Part shown: piece after piece, positions 11,171 through 22,690 of the stretch | Layout: each line of letters begins with the position of its first letter | Numbering within the stretch: the stretch's first letter is position 1 | From: Ulva prolifera | Lineage: Eukaryota; Chlorophyta; Ulvophyceae; Ulvales; Ulvaceae | Reading direction: 5' to 3' | Assembly: GCA_023078555.1 (NCBI GenBank) | Contig: CM041196.1 | Span: 12,232,985-12,296,984 of the forward strand | DNA: 64,000 bases | The notes under the pieces: generated by a model | Databases searched by the model: none | What the model was told of the DNA's origin: nothing | Seen by the model: only the letters and a program-made list of their open reading frames with translations | Program-made: the position numbers and the translations under genes

Positions 11171-13114
11171 TCAAGAACCTTCTAGCACCTTCTGCCCTGC
11201 CTTCAGCGGGGAGCCGGCGATGAGGCACATCCGCAGCTGCTGGTCCCACCCCTTCTGCACCACATGCGCCGGGCAGCGCGCCGTCGCGGTGACCGTTCTC
11301 CTCAGGCTGCCTGACAGGCTGACGGTGCTCCGCACCGGCAGCGCCGCAAGCTGCCGGCTCACCTGCCGCGGCAGCGAGTTCGGCGCGACCAGCCACACGA
11401 CAGGCCGCTCCTGCCTGATCTTCTCCAGCACTCTTGGCAGCATATCCAGCGGTGGAAACGCGTAGCAGACGGGTGCGCGGGGCGGCAAACGAACCCCTGT
11501 TGCCACTGCCGCTGCACCCTTTGGCCACTGTGTCCAGCTGTGCGCCATCGCGTCCATCCCGGCGCATCCCCCGTCCCACACCGCAGCGTAGTACAATGGC
11601 GCATGGCTGGTGCCGGCGCTCGCGAACAAGTCGATGTCAGGTGGCCACAGCACCTCAGGAACGCCCCACTTGCGCTGCGCCTGCTGCGTTGTGCACACCA
11701 GCGGCGCCGCCCCTGCTGCCGCATGCATGGCGGACCTCTCCGGCCCCACCGAAAGCGCATGCGCCGGTGTCCGCCATCTGCCTGAGAGCAGCGCATGCAT
11801 GCAGGAGCGCAGCCAGTCGGCAACGTCGCCGCCACCAAACGGTGCCTGGCGGAGGGCCTCCATCCGAACCAGCGCGGCGCGGGCCCCCTCCTCTACCGCT
11901 ACCCCCTGCACCCCCCAATCACTGCCATCCCAAGGCCGTGTCAGCTTGTCCGCCGCAGGCATCAGCCCCGCCTTCCGCGGCATCCACTCACACACCACGT
12001 TCATCCCGCTCCCCTGCACCTCTAGCCACACCTCCTTCACTTCCGCCACAGCCGCCTCCAGTCCAAGCTGCTGCCCCGCACGTTCCACCTTTGAGGCGGC
12101 GGCTGCGCCGGCTGCCTGCTGCATCTCTCGCGCATGCCGCGCCGCAGCCCGCACGATCACCGCAGCCGCACGCGCCTTGTCAGCGGCAGCCTGTGCCGCC
12201 GCCGACGATGACGCCACCGCCTCGAGCAACTCCGCGGTGTCTGCGGCCGCCGATGCCACGCCGGCAAGCGCCACGGCCGCCGCTCCGAGGGTCCGGGTGA
12301 GCTCCGCATGCATTGCCGGAGACACCGTGACTGGGCCCTGAGGCGGGGTGGTCTCACTCTTGCTCCCCAACACGGGCTGATCGTCGGCATGTGACAGAAC
12401 CCGCGTCGATGCCACCCACGCGTCTGCGGCTGCCGCCTCGATGTGCTGCGCCTCCCCCCGGCTCGTCTTGAGCCGCTCCACGAGCGCCGCTGTGGCCTCC
12501 GCGGCAGCGCGGCGGTGTGCACACGCCTCCTCTCCCCACTCAATCATCTGCTTCGCATGGCCGCGCACATTGGTCTCCAAACCATGCAGCCGGTTGCGGT
12601 GTCTCCGCAGCGCAGCGGCGTCCACATGAACCAACCGACCCACGGAATCGGGGGCACCACCTGCAGCCACATCGTCAAGCGGCGGCAATACCCCCGTCCC
12701 CAGGTGCAGCAGCGAGCTAGGGGCCTGCCTGACCGCGTTGACTTGCCGCACAGCCTCCGCGTTGTCGTTATGGACGACCAGCGTCGTCCCTCGCAGCTCC
12801 TCCGCAGCATGCGTCCGCAGAAATTCGCGCACGGCGCGCGCTATGCCCGACAGCTCCAGCCACTGCGTGTCCGACCGCGAAGAGCTCGCCGCCGCCTCTG
12901 GCTTGGAGGGCACAGCAAGGCACATCCGCCAGTGCGGGGGGTGCATTGGCAGGCCGCCGCGCTCGGCCGGTAGGCTGCGCAGTGCGTGCTGTGCGGCGTC
13001 GGGGGTGGAGGCGCGGCCGCGGGCGGAGGCCGTGCGGGGCTCGTCCGTGAGTGGCCGGGCGGCGACGGCGCCGTGAAACGCGGTGCCGGAGTCGACGAAC
13101 AGATGCAGTGCCAC
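11171..13114 (-). mobile_element. DIRS-like retroelement fragment: RNase H plus C-terminal DIRS-type domain
   Basis: A single 647-aa open frame. Residues 1-20 (LHLFVDSGTAFHGAVA) look like the first RNase H strand with its Asp; TQWLELSGI and VVHNDNAEAVRQVN near 85-125 carry the second and third acidic residues. A long Ala-rich, heptad-like stretch (about 150-345) follows, then NVVCEWMPRK and AADKLTRPWDGSDW, the usual end of a retroelement RNase H. The C-terminal part has WPPDIDLFAS, YYAAVWDGG, CYAFPPLDML and VVWLVAPNSL, the pattern that follows RNase H in DIRS-type elements. Reverse transcriptase and tyrosine recombinase parts were not seen in the flanks, so the element is partial. The frame is open throughout, which argues for a fairly recent insertion or retained use. 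A short related fragment lies at about 42430-42620. The alternative is a host gene derived from such an element. Confidence 0.7.
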
Positions 13115-15460
13115 AGGGGCCGCGGCTGCGGAGGAGCCTGCATCGGTGGATCAGGCACTTGTGCTCCGTGAGAGGTCACGGCAGGACATGCAGTGGTCGG
13201 AAGCAGACAGTGGCACTGAGGAGGAGGATGCATGGATATTTGCGACGCAGTCTGATTCAGGGCAGATCGTATTGACTGAGCATGCATGCAGCAGTGCACC
13301 GTCAATGTCAGTGAGCCCGTGTTTTGTTCCAGTGACAGAGATTCCACAGTGGCAACTGAGGTGGGCGTGCCCGAATGGTGGATGCCACCACGGCAGGGTA
13401 TACTTCCAGAGGGAACAGATTGACAACATTGTGTGGAGCGTTGGGACGTACATGACCGTCATTGGCGATGCCTGCAGCCTGGTTGGCCTGCCGAGGCATG
13501 AAGTAGACTACCCATCTGGAGCATCCTTGATGATGCTGGCAACAGGTCGGACCTCTGCATGTGCCACAATGAGGCGATGTGAAGGCAGAGGTAGCCAGGA
13601 AGCTGGCTGACCAGGCGCTGAGTGTGCTTTGTAGCCGTTGCGGTCGCCATTGGGACTCGCCAATGGCCTGCCCAATGGACTGGCCTTCGGGAATTTGAAT
13701 ACACCTGCAAGGTTTTTGGGAGGAAGTGACTGTCTGAGGCAGGATGTCATATGTTGGTACATCTATTAGCACCTTGAGTCCTGTGACCGAAACTGATTGA
13801 CGAACAAGCGTGTTGAAAGATTATCATTCCTAAATGATAGGTAAGCATACTCCTGGCTGCATGTTTACCCGTTTCGTCCCCACATGTTGCACGGCGATTT
13901 GCTCAAGTGTGTAGCAGAATGGCCCACTACCCACACAGGTGGCGAGTCGCCACCTGTGGGTAGTGGGCCACTGGCGACCTTGAAGGCGACCCTATCAGCC
14001 TATACTTCTCACATCGGCGTTCAGAGGCTAATTGCGAGCATATGGCTGCGATACGAACACCTCGGTCAAAATGCGGAGGTGTCACAGCACACACGCGCTA
14101 CCTGCTATGTTGAAGCAGCGCAAGGACCAAACATCTGTGTGAACTCTGGCGCTGTATCCGTTTGACGCGAGAATTGTTGCTGATATCTGACGATTCCGTA
14201 GGGCAGAGTGACCTGCGTACCTCCTCACCGTGGACGACGATGCTGAGCAGGTGTGATCTAGAAACTAGACTGGATGCGATGTCTATCACATTTATGTGCT
14301 TCAATACTCAATGTGAGAATTGCCGAGCCGCTCGGCGAATTCAGAGATGGCTTGCGACTCCCGCCCCATTGGCGCACAGCGCCCAAGGTTCACAAAACGA
14401 GACGTCCAAGGCAACAATAACTCCGGGTTGCCTTTAATGCAGGCTGAATGCATACTTGCTACGCGACATCCCTTCGGCGCTTTGATCGAGTACCCCGTTT
14501 CCGAGCGTGGCTGGGGGGCTCGCGCAAGGGTGCGTGCGATCACAGATGTTGCTGCGTCCCACTGGGGCCAATGACCCTCGAAGCCAGACGCAGTCGAGGG
14601 TGCAGTGTTGGTTCAGAAGATGTGCAGCGACAAGCTCACCTTACCTTTCAAACGACGTTGCCCTCGGCTGGCGCCGCGTCAAAGGTGCACCTCTTCGCAC
14701 GTGCAGCCTATCTCGTCCCGCTGAAATCATCTTTCAGCCTTTCGAATTGCAGTGTGGTAGTTGTCGTCGGTTTTTGAGTCGTCGAAACGTACAACGCAGT
14801 TCAGCCGACCGTGACAGCATGATCGGTCGCGGTGTTGACGCAGCTACAGGCGGCCTGAACGCGTGCGGAAAATTCTCACGGGATGTGCATGGAGCAACTG
14901 TTTGCGATCAGGCTGTCAGACCACGCCGGATGTCAGGACAGACCAGGCTGCGAGCCTGCTTCGTCCGATGTGTCGATTGCTGCCACTTCCAAAGATCGTC
15001 AAGTATCTCGAAGTGCCGCCAGACTGTGATATTGTACCTCTGCTTGAAGTCAGACGTGCCATTGCCTGTTCAATCCCGTTGGACTGGTGCTCCTCGTTGC
15101 TACATGATCTGCATGCTCACAACAGAACAGCATTGCCTGAGACTATCTTCATTCTCGCATCAATATGCACTGCCGTGTACAAGCCAGTCCCGTGTGAGTG
15201 CGCCGTTTGAGCACGAAGGTCCAGGGAACTCCGTGCATCAATCTGTTCCATTGGCATCCGCACGTGTCGGGGATGGATGGGTAGGCAGGCGTTCAGAATG
15301 CACAGATCGCTGATGGCTGAGCTGCATCGATCTCTACAGTCGTGTACCACCTGCTGCGACAGCTGTGTCTCCGTGCCTTCTGAGTTTCTGTCCACTCCTG
15401 TGGTGATATCTCCTAGATACCTACTCTTGTGCTTTCCCGCTCCTGGTAGCGCCTCCAGCA
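13030..15460. repeat. Dispersed repeat R, copy 1
   Basis: Collinear with about 42430-44690 (copy in the 42-kb region): matching landmarks include GCATCGGTGGATCAGGCAC (13141 and 42571), the GAATGGCCCAC stretch (13917 and 43251) and the stretch near 14890-15310 with 44250-44680. Parts of it also match 21.5-22.7, 40.1-41.9 and 61.6-63.1 kb. No conserved protein is visible along it. The left end overlaps the start of the DIRS-like frame, so R may derive from the same element or from its insertion neighbourhood. Copies differ at many positions and by small indels. Confidence 0.65.
13920..13970. repeat. Near-perfect hairpin, arms 26 and 24 nt
   Basis: TGGCCCACTACCCACACAGG begins the left arm at 13920 and its complement, missing one dinucleotide, ends at 13970; the spacer is a single base. 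The related repeat copy at about 43250 has no such palindrome, so the inverted arm arose in this copy only. Confidence 0.7.
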
Positions 15461-15659
15461 TTTACTAGGACCTCTGACTGCGAGTCTTCAGCTGCTATGC
15501 CAGGGCTGTTCCACATTCCACGGTACGAGCAGAGACGTCCGTACAGCAGGGCCGAGCGCTGTCTCATCCGCATGTGGATGCACAGCCTTGCACATGCATG
15601 CTCACTGGCTTCGCTCGTTGAGGGAGCATCTCGTCGAGGCAGTCTCCGCCCCCGCCGCG

Positions 15660-16547
15660 GTCTCAGACACCGTGCTTGGCTACGGGCGGCGGATGGGGCC
15701 GATGAAGCGGTTAACCGCACGCTATGACAGAAACCTTGTGTGGATGGTCAGCAGGCGCTGCTTCAACACTGCCAGGGACGGCCGAGCGCCCGCCTCCACA
15801 GCCCTCATCGCGGTGTGCAGCTTTGGCAGAGCTGCTGGCCTGAGATCCTCTGGAACTGCAATCGGCACACCTGAACACTTCGCCACGTTGGCCTGATGAA
15901 GTGCACAGGGCTGGTACACTGAAGCGGCGTGATTTACCTGGCGGAAAATGTTCCCATCGACGTGAAGCATATGCATGCCATGGATGCATACCCACACAGA
16001 GTCAGCCATGCATTTGCCGAGCTAGGTAGGAGCGCATGGTGTCCGCGTCAGATATCACCTTGCACAGCATGGCTTCTGCCAAGTCGCTTACGTAGGAGTA
16101 GGCCCCTGTCGCCGCATGCATGCAGCGACGCGCTGCGGATGTAGACTTCGCTGCTCCGCGGCGCCCCTTCTGTCTCGGCAGGTACCCTGCTGCACCCTCT
16201 GTGTCTTCAGTTCTGGTATCGCGTGACATGGCGGAGCACGCATCCGCCTCGCGCAATGAGGGAGGTCCTGTGACGTCACCACATGGGTCTACATCAAAGA
16301 GACGCACGGCGCGAGCCTCGCCAGCCCCCCCTCCAGGTGGTCCGGTAGCCACTGCAAAGAGGCCAGTGCGGGGGGTGGAGTCGAGGTGTGGAGCCACCGC
16401 GCGCTGCGGTGCATGGCGCACAGCGCGGAGCACAGCATCGGGGCGAGGGCGGTAGTGTCTACAGGGAGCAGGCCGGGCAGGCTGCCGCGCTGCTTGTTCT
16501 TGCGCATGAAGTCCAGGAGGATACCCCCACATGGCTCCAGCACGCTA
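15660..16547 (-). pseudogene. Decayed protein-kinase C-lobe fragment (relic P1)
   Basis: Minus-strand matches to exons 4 and 5 of genes A and B. First part, 16547 to about 16030: VLEPCGGILLDFMRKNKQ, then LLPVDTTALAPMLCSAL (equivalent to the A/B stretch PPVDTVALGLMLCSAL), a frame change near WLH, then EARAVRLFDVDP in place of VRLSDFG, and AATGAYSYVSDLAEAML. The donor GT seen at this site in the other copies reads AC here. Second part, from 15870 after TGTTCAG: GVPIAVPEDLRPAALPKLHT and MRAVEAGARPSLAVLKQRLL, then a stop at 15722-15724; homology to RAVNCFIGPIRRP continues past it to about 15660. No N-lobe, coiled-coil or U-box exon is present. DFG and the catalytic loop are lost, so this cannot be an active kinase. 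Confidence 0.8.
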
Positions 16548-16554
16548 CTGCTTC

Positions 16555-16890
16555 CTGGCCGCTGCTGTCGCCCTCACGGCTGGCCTCTGGAATGCTGCAC
16601 GCACGAGGGCGTTGCGACACTCACCACTGATTCAGGTTTTCATGTGGGTGGGTTTGTCAGAGCCTGAATGCGTGTGATTTGTATCGCACCAGGTTCAACA
16701 GTTGCTGAGAGAGCATGTTGAAGGCTCAGTTTTATATGCCAGATAACAGTTCTCCTAGCTGCAAGTTGTGTCAGCCTCGTTCCCATCGTTTGTTGCTCCC
16801 GCGATCAAGTGTACGACTCCAAAGCCCACCACACTAGCACGGCCAATTCCGGCATTAACCATCTCAGCATTCCTAGGCTAGTTGAGAGCA
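16555..16890. repeat. Repeat R, left part of an interrupted copy
   Basis: Starts at GCTGCTGTCGCCCTCACGGC and follows 40335-40690 and 61796-62150 to TTGAGAGCA at 16882-16890, where homology stops abruptly. It resumes at 21523, 4.6 kb away, so the two pieces are one repeat copy split by an insertion. Confidence 0.75.
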
Positions 16891-16893
16891 GGG

Positions 16894-18449
16894 GGGTGGG
16901 CACTCAGCCCTCATGCACGTCCACCGGGAGCGCGGGCACCTCAGAACGCTCTGGAAAGCGCTGGGAACGTCTACAGACTAATTAAAGCCTCCTGGGTGCC
17001 ACTGTATCTTTGTTTCAAGTCGCTGGGCAAAGTCGCACTTTCCGGTCAGAATCGTATGCATGGCTGGGCATAAAGACAAGTTTTGCCCAACGCTGCCCAG
17101 CGCTCGCCCGTTGGGCTCAGAACATCCATTATAGTTATACATGGCCCATAACGAGGTTGTCTTGGTATTTGGTGGTGCTGTGGGCGGTTCAGCAGCAGTT
17201 TTGACATGTATGGGTTGCTGCACACCACCTGCAGCCTTCTTGAAAGCGACACTGCACGAAACAAGCACCATAGAAGTGTTATGTCAAGTATTGAGCTCTC
17301 CTGCTAATGTACATGCTATTGCGCTGCCTGGATTGCTCAGGAAGCATTGTGCAGTGAGCAACACACTAATCACAGACTGAGTTAGCAGTATATGGCTGTC
17401 TGCTCACATCAGTATCAAAGGCTGGGTGGTTTACGAGCTAAACCTTGCTCGGGTCGTGTGACACTGGAAACATCCAGTTGTGTGACAATTAAACTGCTTC
17501 TGTGTGACACAAGATACGTGTGTAGATGCCATGAGTCCATATGCTGCGTCTTTCAATCGGAGACTTATCAATTGTCGCGTCCGGTGTGGAGTCAGCTATG
17601 TTTTGTTGCAAGCCACTCCAGGTGTGAGCACATGTAGGCGTGCTGACATGTTTGTGAACGTGCACCACACAGGTCTGATGCAGCAGGTCATGTATCGCAG
17701 TGAGACAGAGCTGTTACTTCATGGTATGAGGAAAACCAAAGCAGCGTGCGTTGTGCGTCACTCTCATGACATTGTGCACTGCACGCCAGATCAATGCTGA
17801 AGGCTTGGCCTCAGCACAGCCTTTCCGTCTTGTGAATTCAGAATCAGTGGACCACGGCCAGTAATGGACTGCTTCTTGCCTAGTGGCCAGGTACTGATCG
17901 GAAAGTGACACGTAAAATTCGCACTGGTTGAGTCTGGATATCGAGCTTTCAGCTCGAAGCCAGGACGGTGTCCTCATCAACCTGTTCCGGCCGATTGACA
18001 CAAATGCTTTGTAGAGTAGATAACAGACATATTATTCAGCAATATATGCCTAATCGTGGTGATCAGACCCGGCGAGCTGGTCGCTCGCCGTGGCCACGCT
18101 GACGAGTCGTCGCGACCCGTGCCGTCAAGTCAGACGGACACCAACAACCAGCTGACTTATCAATGATCACCAGTGACACATATTATGGTGTTTTCGAGGT
18201 GTTCTCGGCCCACCGAGCACAATGGGCATGCGCTGGGCGCCGTTTGACGCCATATGAGCCGTGCTGGGCAAAACAGCACTTTTGGTCAAGAAACCCTCGT
18301 TTCGCTGGGCATTCACACCTGTTTCGCCCAGTATGCGTAAGACCGATTCAGGTTGTTCTACTCAGTCTATAGCTCTTTAAAGCGTGTTCCAGAGCGTTCT
18401 GAGGTGCCCGCGCTCCCGGTGGACGTGCATGCAGACCGAGTGCCCACCC
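16894..18449. mobile_element. Foldback unit 1, inverted ends of about 90 bp
   Basis: Left end GGGTGGGCACTC at 16894 and right end GAGTGCCCACCC at 18438-18449. The inverted similarity extends inward about 90 bp, including GTCCACCGGGAGCGCGGGCA and its complement near 18409-18428. The interior has no recognisable gene. The right end abuts the left end of unit 2 directly. Confidence 0.65.
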
Positions 18450-19496
18450 GCAGTTATGTTTCGCGTTAAAAGGGGCCCAGCAGCATGCCCGCAGCCCCCT
18501 ATCGCACCCAGACCACCACGCTGCCAGCCTGCCCAGTCCGGTGGCCAAACTCAGGCCTGAAACTCGCGTGTGCCATCATGCACCACACAGCCTCAAACTT
18601 GACACAAGTACCACTCTATGTCTCAATATTGTTACTGCATAGTTTCAGCCGCATCGAGCGTCTATGAGTGATCTCGCCACTGGTAGCTGTAGGCCCCGCT
18701 CGCCAGCGTGGGGGTGCCCGTGCAACCTGTCTCTCCACAAGCTTGTGCTGGTGATGACACAGCATAGATTAGTTTGATTCGCTGCTACACCTGATGCTTT
18801 TTGTACGCGACGTAAATGGTCGATGGTGTGGTGATCGCCAGGCAACACCGTTGCTGCACCGCTGCCGCTCACTGAACGTCCTAAGGACACCAGTATGTAC
18901 AAAACTTCCTGTGTATGGCTAATCTGGTCCTGCAAGTGGCATCGCTGCATCTGTACTTCAGCACGTAGATTCCATCGTTCATATGTGGAGTATGCAGTTC
19001 CAGCTGAGTGCAGAGCAAAAGGAATGCAGTTGCCTCCGATCTGCATTCGGTGAGAAAATCTCTAGCTTATCCTATCATGCAATAGAAATTCATGATATCC
19101 TCCAGTGGTGGAGGTCCATCCAGAACTGTTTCTGCCTGATCGGTGTCCAGCCTATCATTGCGGGCTGCAGTTTGTATATTAGTTTACAGAATATATTTAC
19201 ATTTGCGTAGACTTCTTTGGCTTGATGCAATGGTTGTGCTGCGACGACTGTTTCAAGAAGAACTCAGCAGAACTCAGCAACCCGCTTGCACACACCAGCT
19301 GACATGCACCGTCTACAAAGCTACAGGAGCAGCTGTTGTATAATCTCGAATGGACAAAGAGTGCAGCTGCTGTCCTTCAGCCGGATCAGGAGGCACTGGT
19401 GCTGAGCAATGCAGTTCAGCTCTAGAGAGCCCAGAATCATGGTCCGCCTGTCCATTTATTGCTTCCATCAATAGAGGCCCAAGTTTTTCTGCACAT

Positions 19497-20340
19497 GACA
19501 AGGACTGTGACGACTAACCTGCAGCTTGAGCTGCACATTGAGTGCAGTATGTTGGTATATGCCTGTGCCGGCACACAGATCGGCACATCTGCGGCACTCA
19601 TACAGCACACCCAAGGTCACCGTTCTAGAACTGGAGATCACACAGCTCTGAAATCTGAATATGTGGATGCACCTATCTCAAGGACTGTGGATGCCAATAT
19701 TCAGTTACAGCTGCTGCACATTGCGTGCATGGAGATGGTCTGCGCTTGTGCTGGCACACAATACGGCAAATTTACGGCACTCGCACAGCACACCCCAGCT
19801 CACCACTGTGGAACTGGAGGTCGCACAGCTCTGAAATTTGAATATGTTGATGCACCTGTCTCAAGGAGTATGGCTGCCAATATTCAGCTGCAGCTGCTGT
19901 ACATTGCGTGCATGGAGATGGTCTGCGCTTGTGCTGGCACACAATACGGCAAATTTACGGCACTCGCACAGCACACCCCAGCTCACCACTGTGGAACTGG
20001 AGGTCGCACAGCTCTGAAATTTGAATATGTTGATGCACCTGTGTCAAGGAGTATGGCTGCCAATATTTAGCTGCAGCTGCTGCACATTGCGTGCATGGAG
20101 ATAGTCTGTGCCTGTGCTGGCACACAATACGGCAAATTTACGGCACTCGCACAGCACACCCCAGCTCACTGCTCTGGAACTGGAGATCACATATCTCTGA
20201 CATTTGAATATGTAGATGCACCTGTATCAAGGAGTATGGCTGCCAATATTCAGCTGCAGCTGCTGCACATTGCGTGCATGTTGATGGGCCGTGCTTGTGC
20301 TGTGCGCACCAGACTCTCGCACAGCACACCCGTTTTGACA
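19497..20340. repeat. 183-bp tandem repeat, about 4.6 units
   Basis: The marker TCAAGG recurs at 19678, 19861, 20044 and 20227, a period of exactly 183 bp; a diverged first unit begins near 19497. The middle units are nearly identical, the outer ones diverged. Because 183 is a multiple of three, one frame stays open for 203 codons (from 19459) with a 61-residue repeat containing CACAGTQYGKFTALAQHTPA, ending at a TAG in the fourth unit. I regard it as a minisatellite inside the foldback element, not a gene. Confidence 0.85.
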
Positions 20341-20853
20341 TGTACTCATTCCATTGCAGAGGTTACATACTCCGGTACCTGTGCATGTACATTAAGACCC
20401 CGCTCAAGTATCAATGGTGGGCGTGTTGCACTTGCTCTGCTGATGACTGCCAGCTTGTTGCAGAGGCATGTTCTTGCTCTGCAACGATGTCTGAGCGATG
20501 ATCGAATTGGACCTCTTGTTTTGGTGCATTGTGTCGAGCTGTGTGTAGCGAGGTGCAGCTGTATGCAGCGAGGTGGATAGGCAGCCATGTTTGCAATGTT
20601 TCTGCAGATCTGCAGCCCTTGATGTGGAGCAGTTATGTTGAGACAGCGTGCTGGCACGGTCTTTCGCGATCAGTACATTAATTCCCGCAACGAGGCAGCG
20701 ATGAATCCATTGAAACAAGTGCAATCAAGCGTGGGGACCAATGCTGCTGCAGCAGTTGGGCTGTAAGGCACACACCGCCTGTACGGCAACTGTGGTGGGG
20801 TTCCGTTTGGCAACAAGATATCCCGTGTTCCTGATCCACGCTTACAGCTACAG

Positions 20854-20897
20854 TTTTTTTTTTCTTTTTTTTTTTTTTCTTTTTCTTTTTCTTTTTT
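20854..20897. repeat. T-rich homopolymer tract
   Basis: A 44-bp run of T interrupted only by single C residues, within foldback unit 2. On the minus strand it encodes a Lys/Glu run in two frames, which produces spurious open frames there. Confidence 0.9.
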
Positions 20898-21522
20898 CGG
20901 ACAGACATCGGCTGCAGCCTCCTTCGCATGTGTGTTCAAAGACGGGCTGCGATCCTTCACCCACACGACATGCACGTTTTTGTAGGACCTGTGTGCGCAC
21001 GCAGCGCGGCATTGACATGGCATCCATGAGCACCGCTGTAAGGCACCTGTTGGAAGCTTTCATGTAGCCGGCAATGCGACGGTACGGTTTCTTGCGCGTT
21101 ACTTGCGCTCTGAAGAAGCCGTATTCGACACGAGGATACAGGTGCTGTACGTCAGACACAGCACGTTGCTATGATATAATTCGTATGGTACAGCAGCTAG
21201 TCAAATGAAGCCATACTGTGTCATCACAGGCACAGAATTTGCGAGAGAACGGTGGCACGGACACAATCACGCTGGGCCGACAGCTACCAGAGCGGAGGTC
21301 ACGCAGAGGTGTTCGATGCAGCTGAAAATGAGTAGACATAATCTGCAGATATAGAGTGGTACTTGTGTCAAGTTTGAGGCTGTGTGGTGCATGATGGCAC
21401 ATGCGAGTTTCAGGCTGGAGTTTGGCCACCGGAGTTGGCAGGCTGGCAGCCTGGTGGTTTGGGTGCGATTGGGGGCTGCTGGCAGGCTGCTGGGCCCCTT
21501 TCGACGCGAAACATAACTGCCT

Positions 21523-22690
21523 TTGAGAGCATGTGGCAGCAGTACGCGCATCTGGGACGACGTTCAGAGCTGTCACAGGACATACACATTGCCTGCTGTG
21601 TTGAGGCAGTGAATTCACCCAAGTATTCTCTGAAGCTTACTATCATGACCACTGATATGGTACCTGTCGCTCACATCTGAAATGTGTGTGGAGCTGAGAG
21701 ACCTGCGCACCTCATCAACGTGGTGAATGCCGACCGGGTGTGATGTGGAACCAAGCTCGGTGGATTATCAAGCACAGCATTTTTCCTGGTACATTTATCG
21801 CAAGGATGGCCGAGTCGCTCAGGCGATGTTACAGATGGCTTTCGACTTGCGCGCACGGTGCCTAAGGATCACAGAACGAGACGTCCAAGACAATAGCTGC
21901 TTCAAGTTGGTATCAAAGCAAAAAGCGCAATGACTTCAAGCCTTCCCCTCACTGCTGTGGTCGAGTCCCCCTTTGTTCAACGTGGGTCTCTCGCGACGGT
22001 GTGGACACTGCGTGCGATCACAGAGCTTGCTGCGTCCTTCCAATGGAACAAACAGATGCATTGAATGTCGATTCAGTGGCAGTCCTGGCTGCACTATCCT
22101 ATCGTTTCAGACAAATACGCAGTGACACGTTGCTGTTCAAACGATCCTGCCAACGATCCTGCCCACTTGCTGCCTGCTTTGTCCCGCCATCGTCACGTTC
22201 CAGGATATCTTCGTCTTTTCCATTGGTCATTGTGGCTATCTGAGTTGTCGAGGCTTACATTATGGAGGCCTGCAGCCGTCAAAGTTCACCGTCACAGCAC
22301 CCTCCAAGCCTGCCCTCCACAGAGTCAATTCTACAGCATCATCTTCTCAAGCCCTGAAATGCTTCTCCCAGGGAGTGCTGATTTCTGTCACGGCACATAG
22401 TGAATGCAGCATCTGAGGTGCAGGAGCTGCACAGAGCCTCACAGCCTCACAGCCTCACATGTCTGTGCTGCATGTATGCTTATGTCATGAACAGAACACG
22501 TCACATTCGTAACACTCGTGAGACACACACGTGGCTTGCCTTTTGTGCGCACAGATGGGCATTCTGCAACTTAGGGTTGACTGGTAGCTATCACAAGCTT
22601 GCGCTGCGCTCTTACGAGCTGCACTCAATCCGTGACCATGAGATCCAGTCACAGCCTCTTTGGAACTGCCTGCTGTGCATTCTGCAGCAG
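21523..22690. repeat. Repeat R, right part of the interrupted copy
   Basis: Continues the copy begun at 16555-16890 and follows 40683-41860 and 62142-63087, for example the GTGTGATGTGGAACCA stretch near 21737 against 40908. No conserved coding frame. The right end (22440-22690) matches 41640-41860, which contains GCTTGCGCTGC and TTACGAGCTGCACTC. Confidence 0.7.

Larger units (their letters stand above)
18450..21521. mobile_element. Foldback unit 2, long inverted repeats of about 245 bp
   Basis: Left arm about 18450-18698, starting GCAGTTATGTTTCGCG; right arm about 21274-21521, the complement, ending CGCGAAACATAACTGC. Arms are similar over their whole length with scattered substitutions and a few indels. 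The interior holds a 183-bp tandem array and a T-rich tract but no recognisable transposase. Confidence 0.7.
16891..21522. mobile_element. Composite insertion with 9-bp target duplication (Mutator-like, non-autonomous)
   Basis: The 4632-bp segment is bounded by TTGAGAGCA at 16882-16890 and 21523-21531. Paralogous unfilled sites at 40683-40691 and about 62142 carry a single copy, followed directly by the sequence that here resumes after 21531. Inside are two abutting foldback units, 16894-18449 and 18450-21521. A 9-bp duplication with long terminal inverted repeats is the hallmark of Mutator-like elements. No transposase is recognisable, so mobilisation would need an enzyme from elsewhere. The first unit may have inserted at the edge of the second. 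Confidence 0.75.

Noticed and set aside
11434-12341. Two long plus-strand frames (288 and 243 codons)
   Set aside because: Shadows antisense to the DIRS-like frame, with Pro/Ala/Ser-rich composition and no domain.
19497-20340. CRISPR-like array
   Set aside because: Units are contiguous 183-bp repeats without unique spacers, in a eukaryotic setting.
20670-21159. Lys/Glu-rich minus-strand proteins
   Set aside because: Created by the T-rich tract at 20854-20897 inside a transposon.
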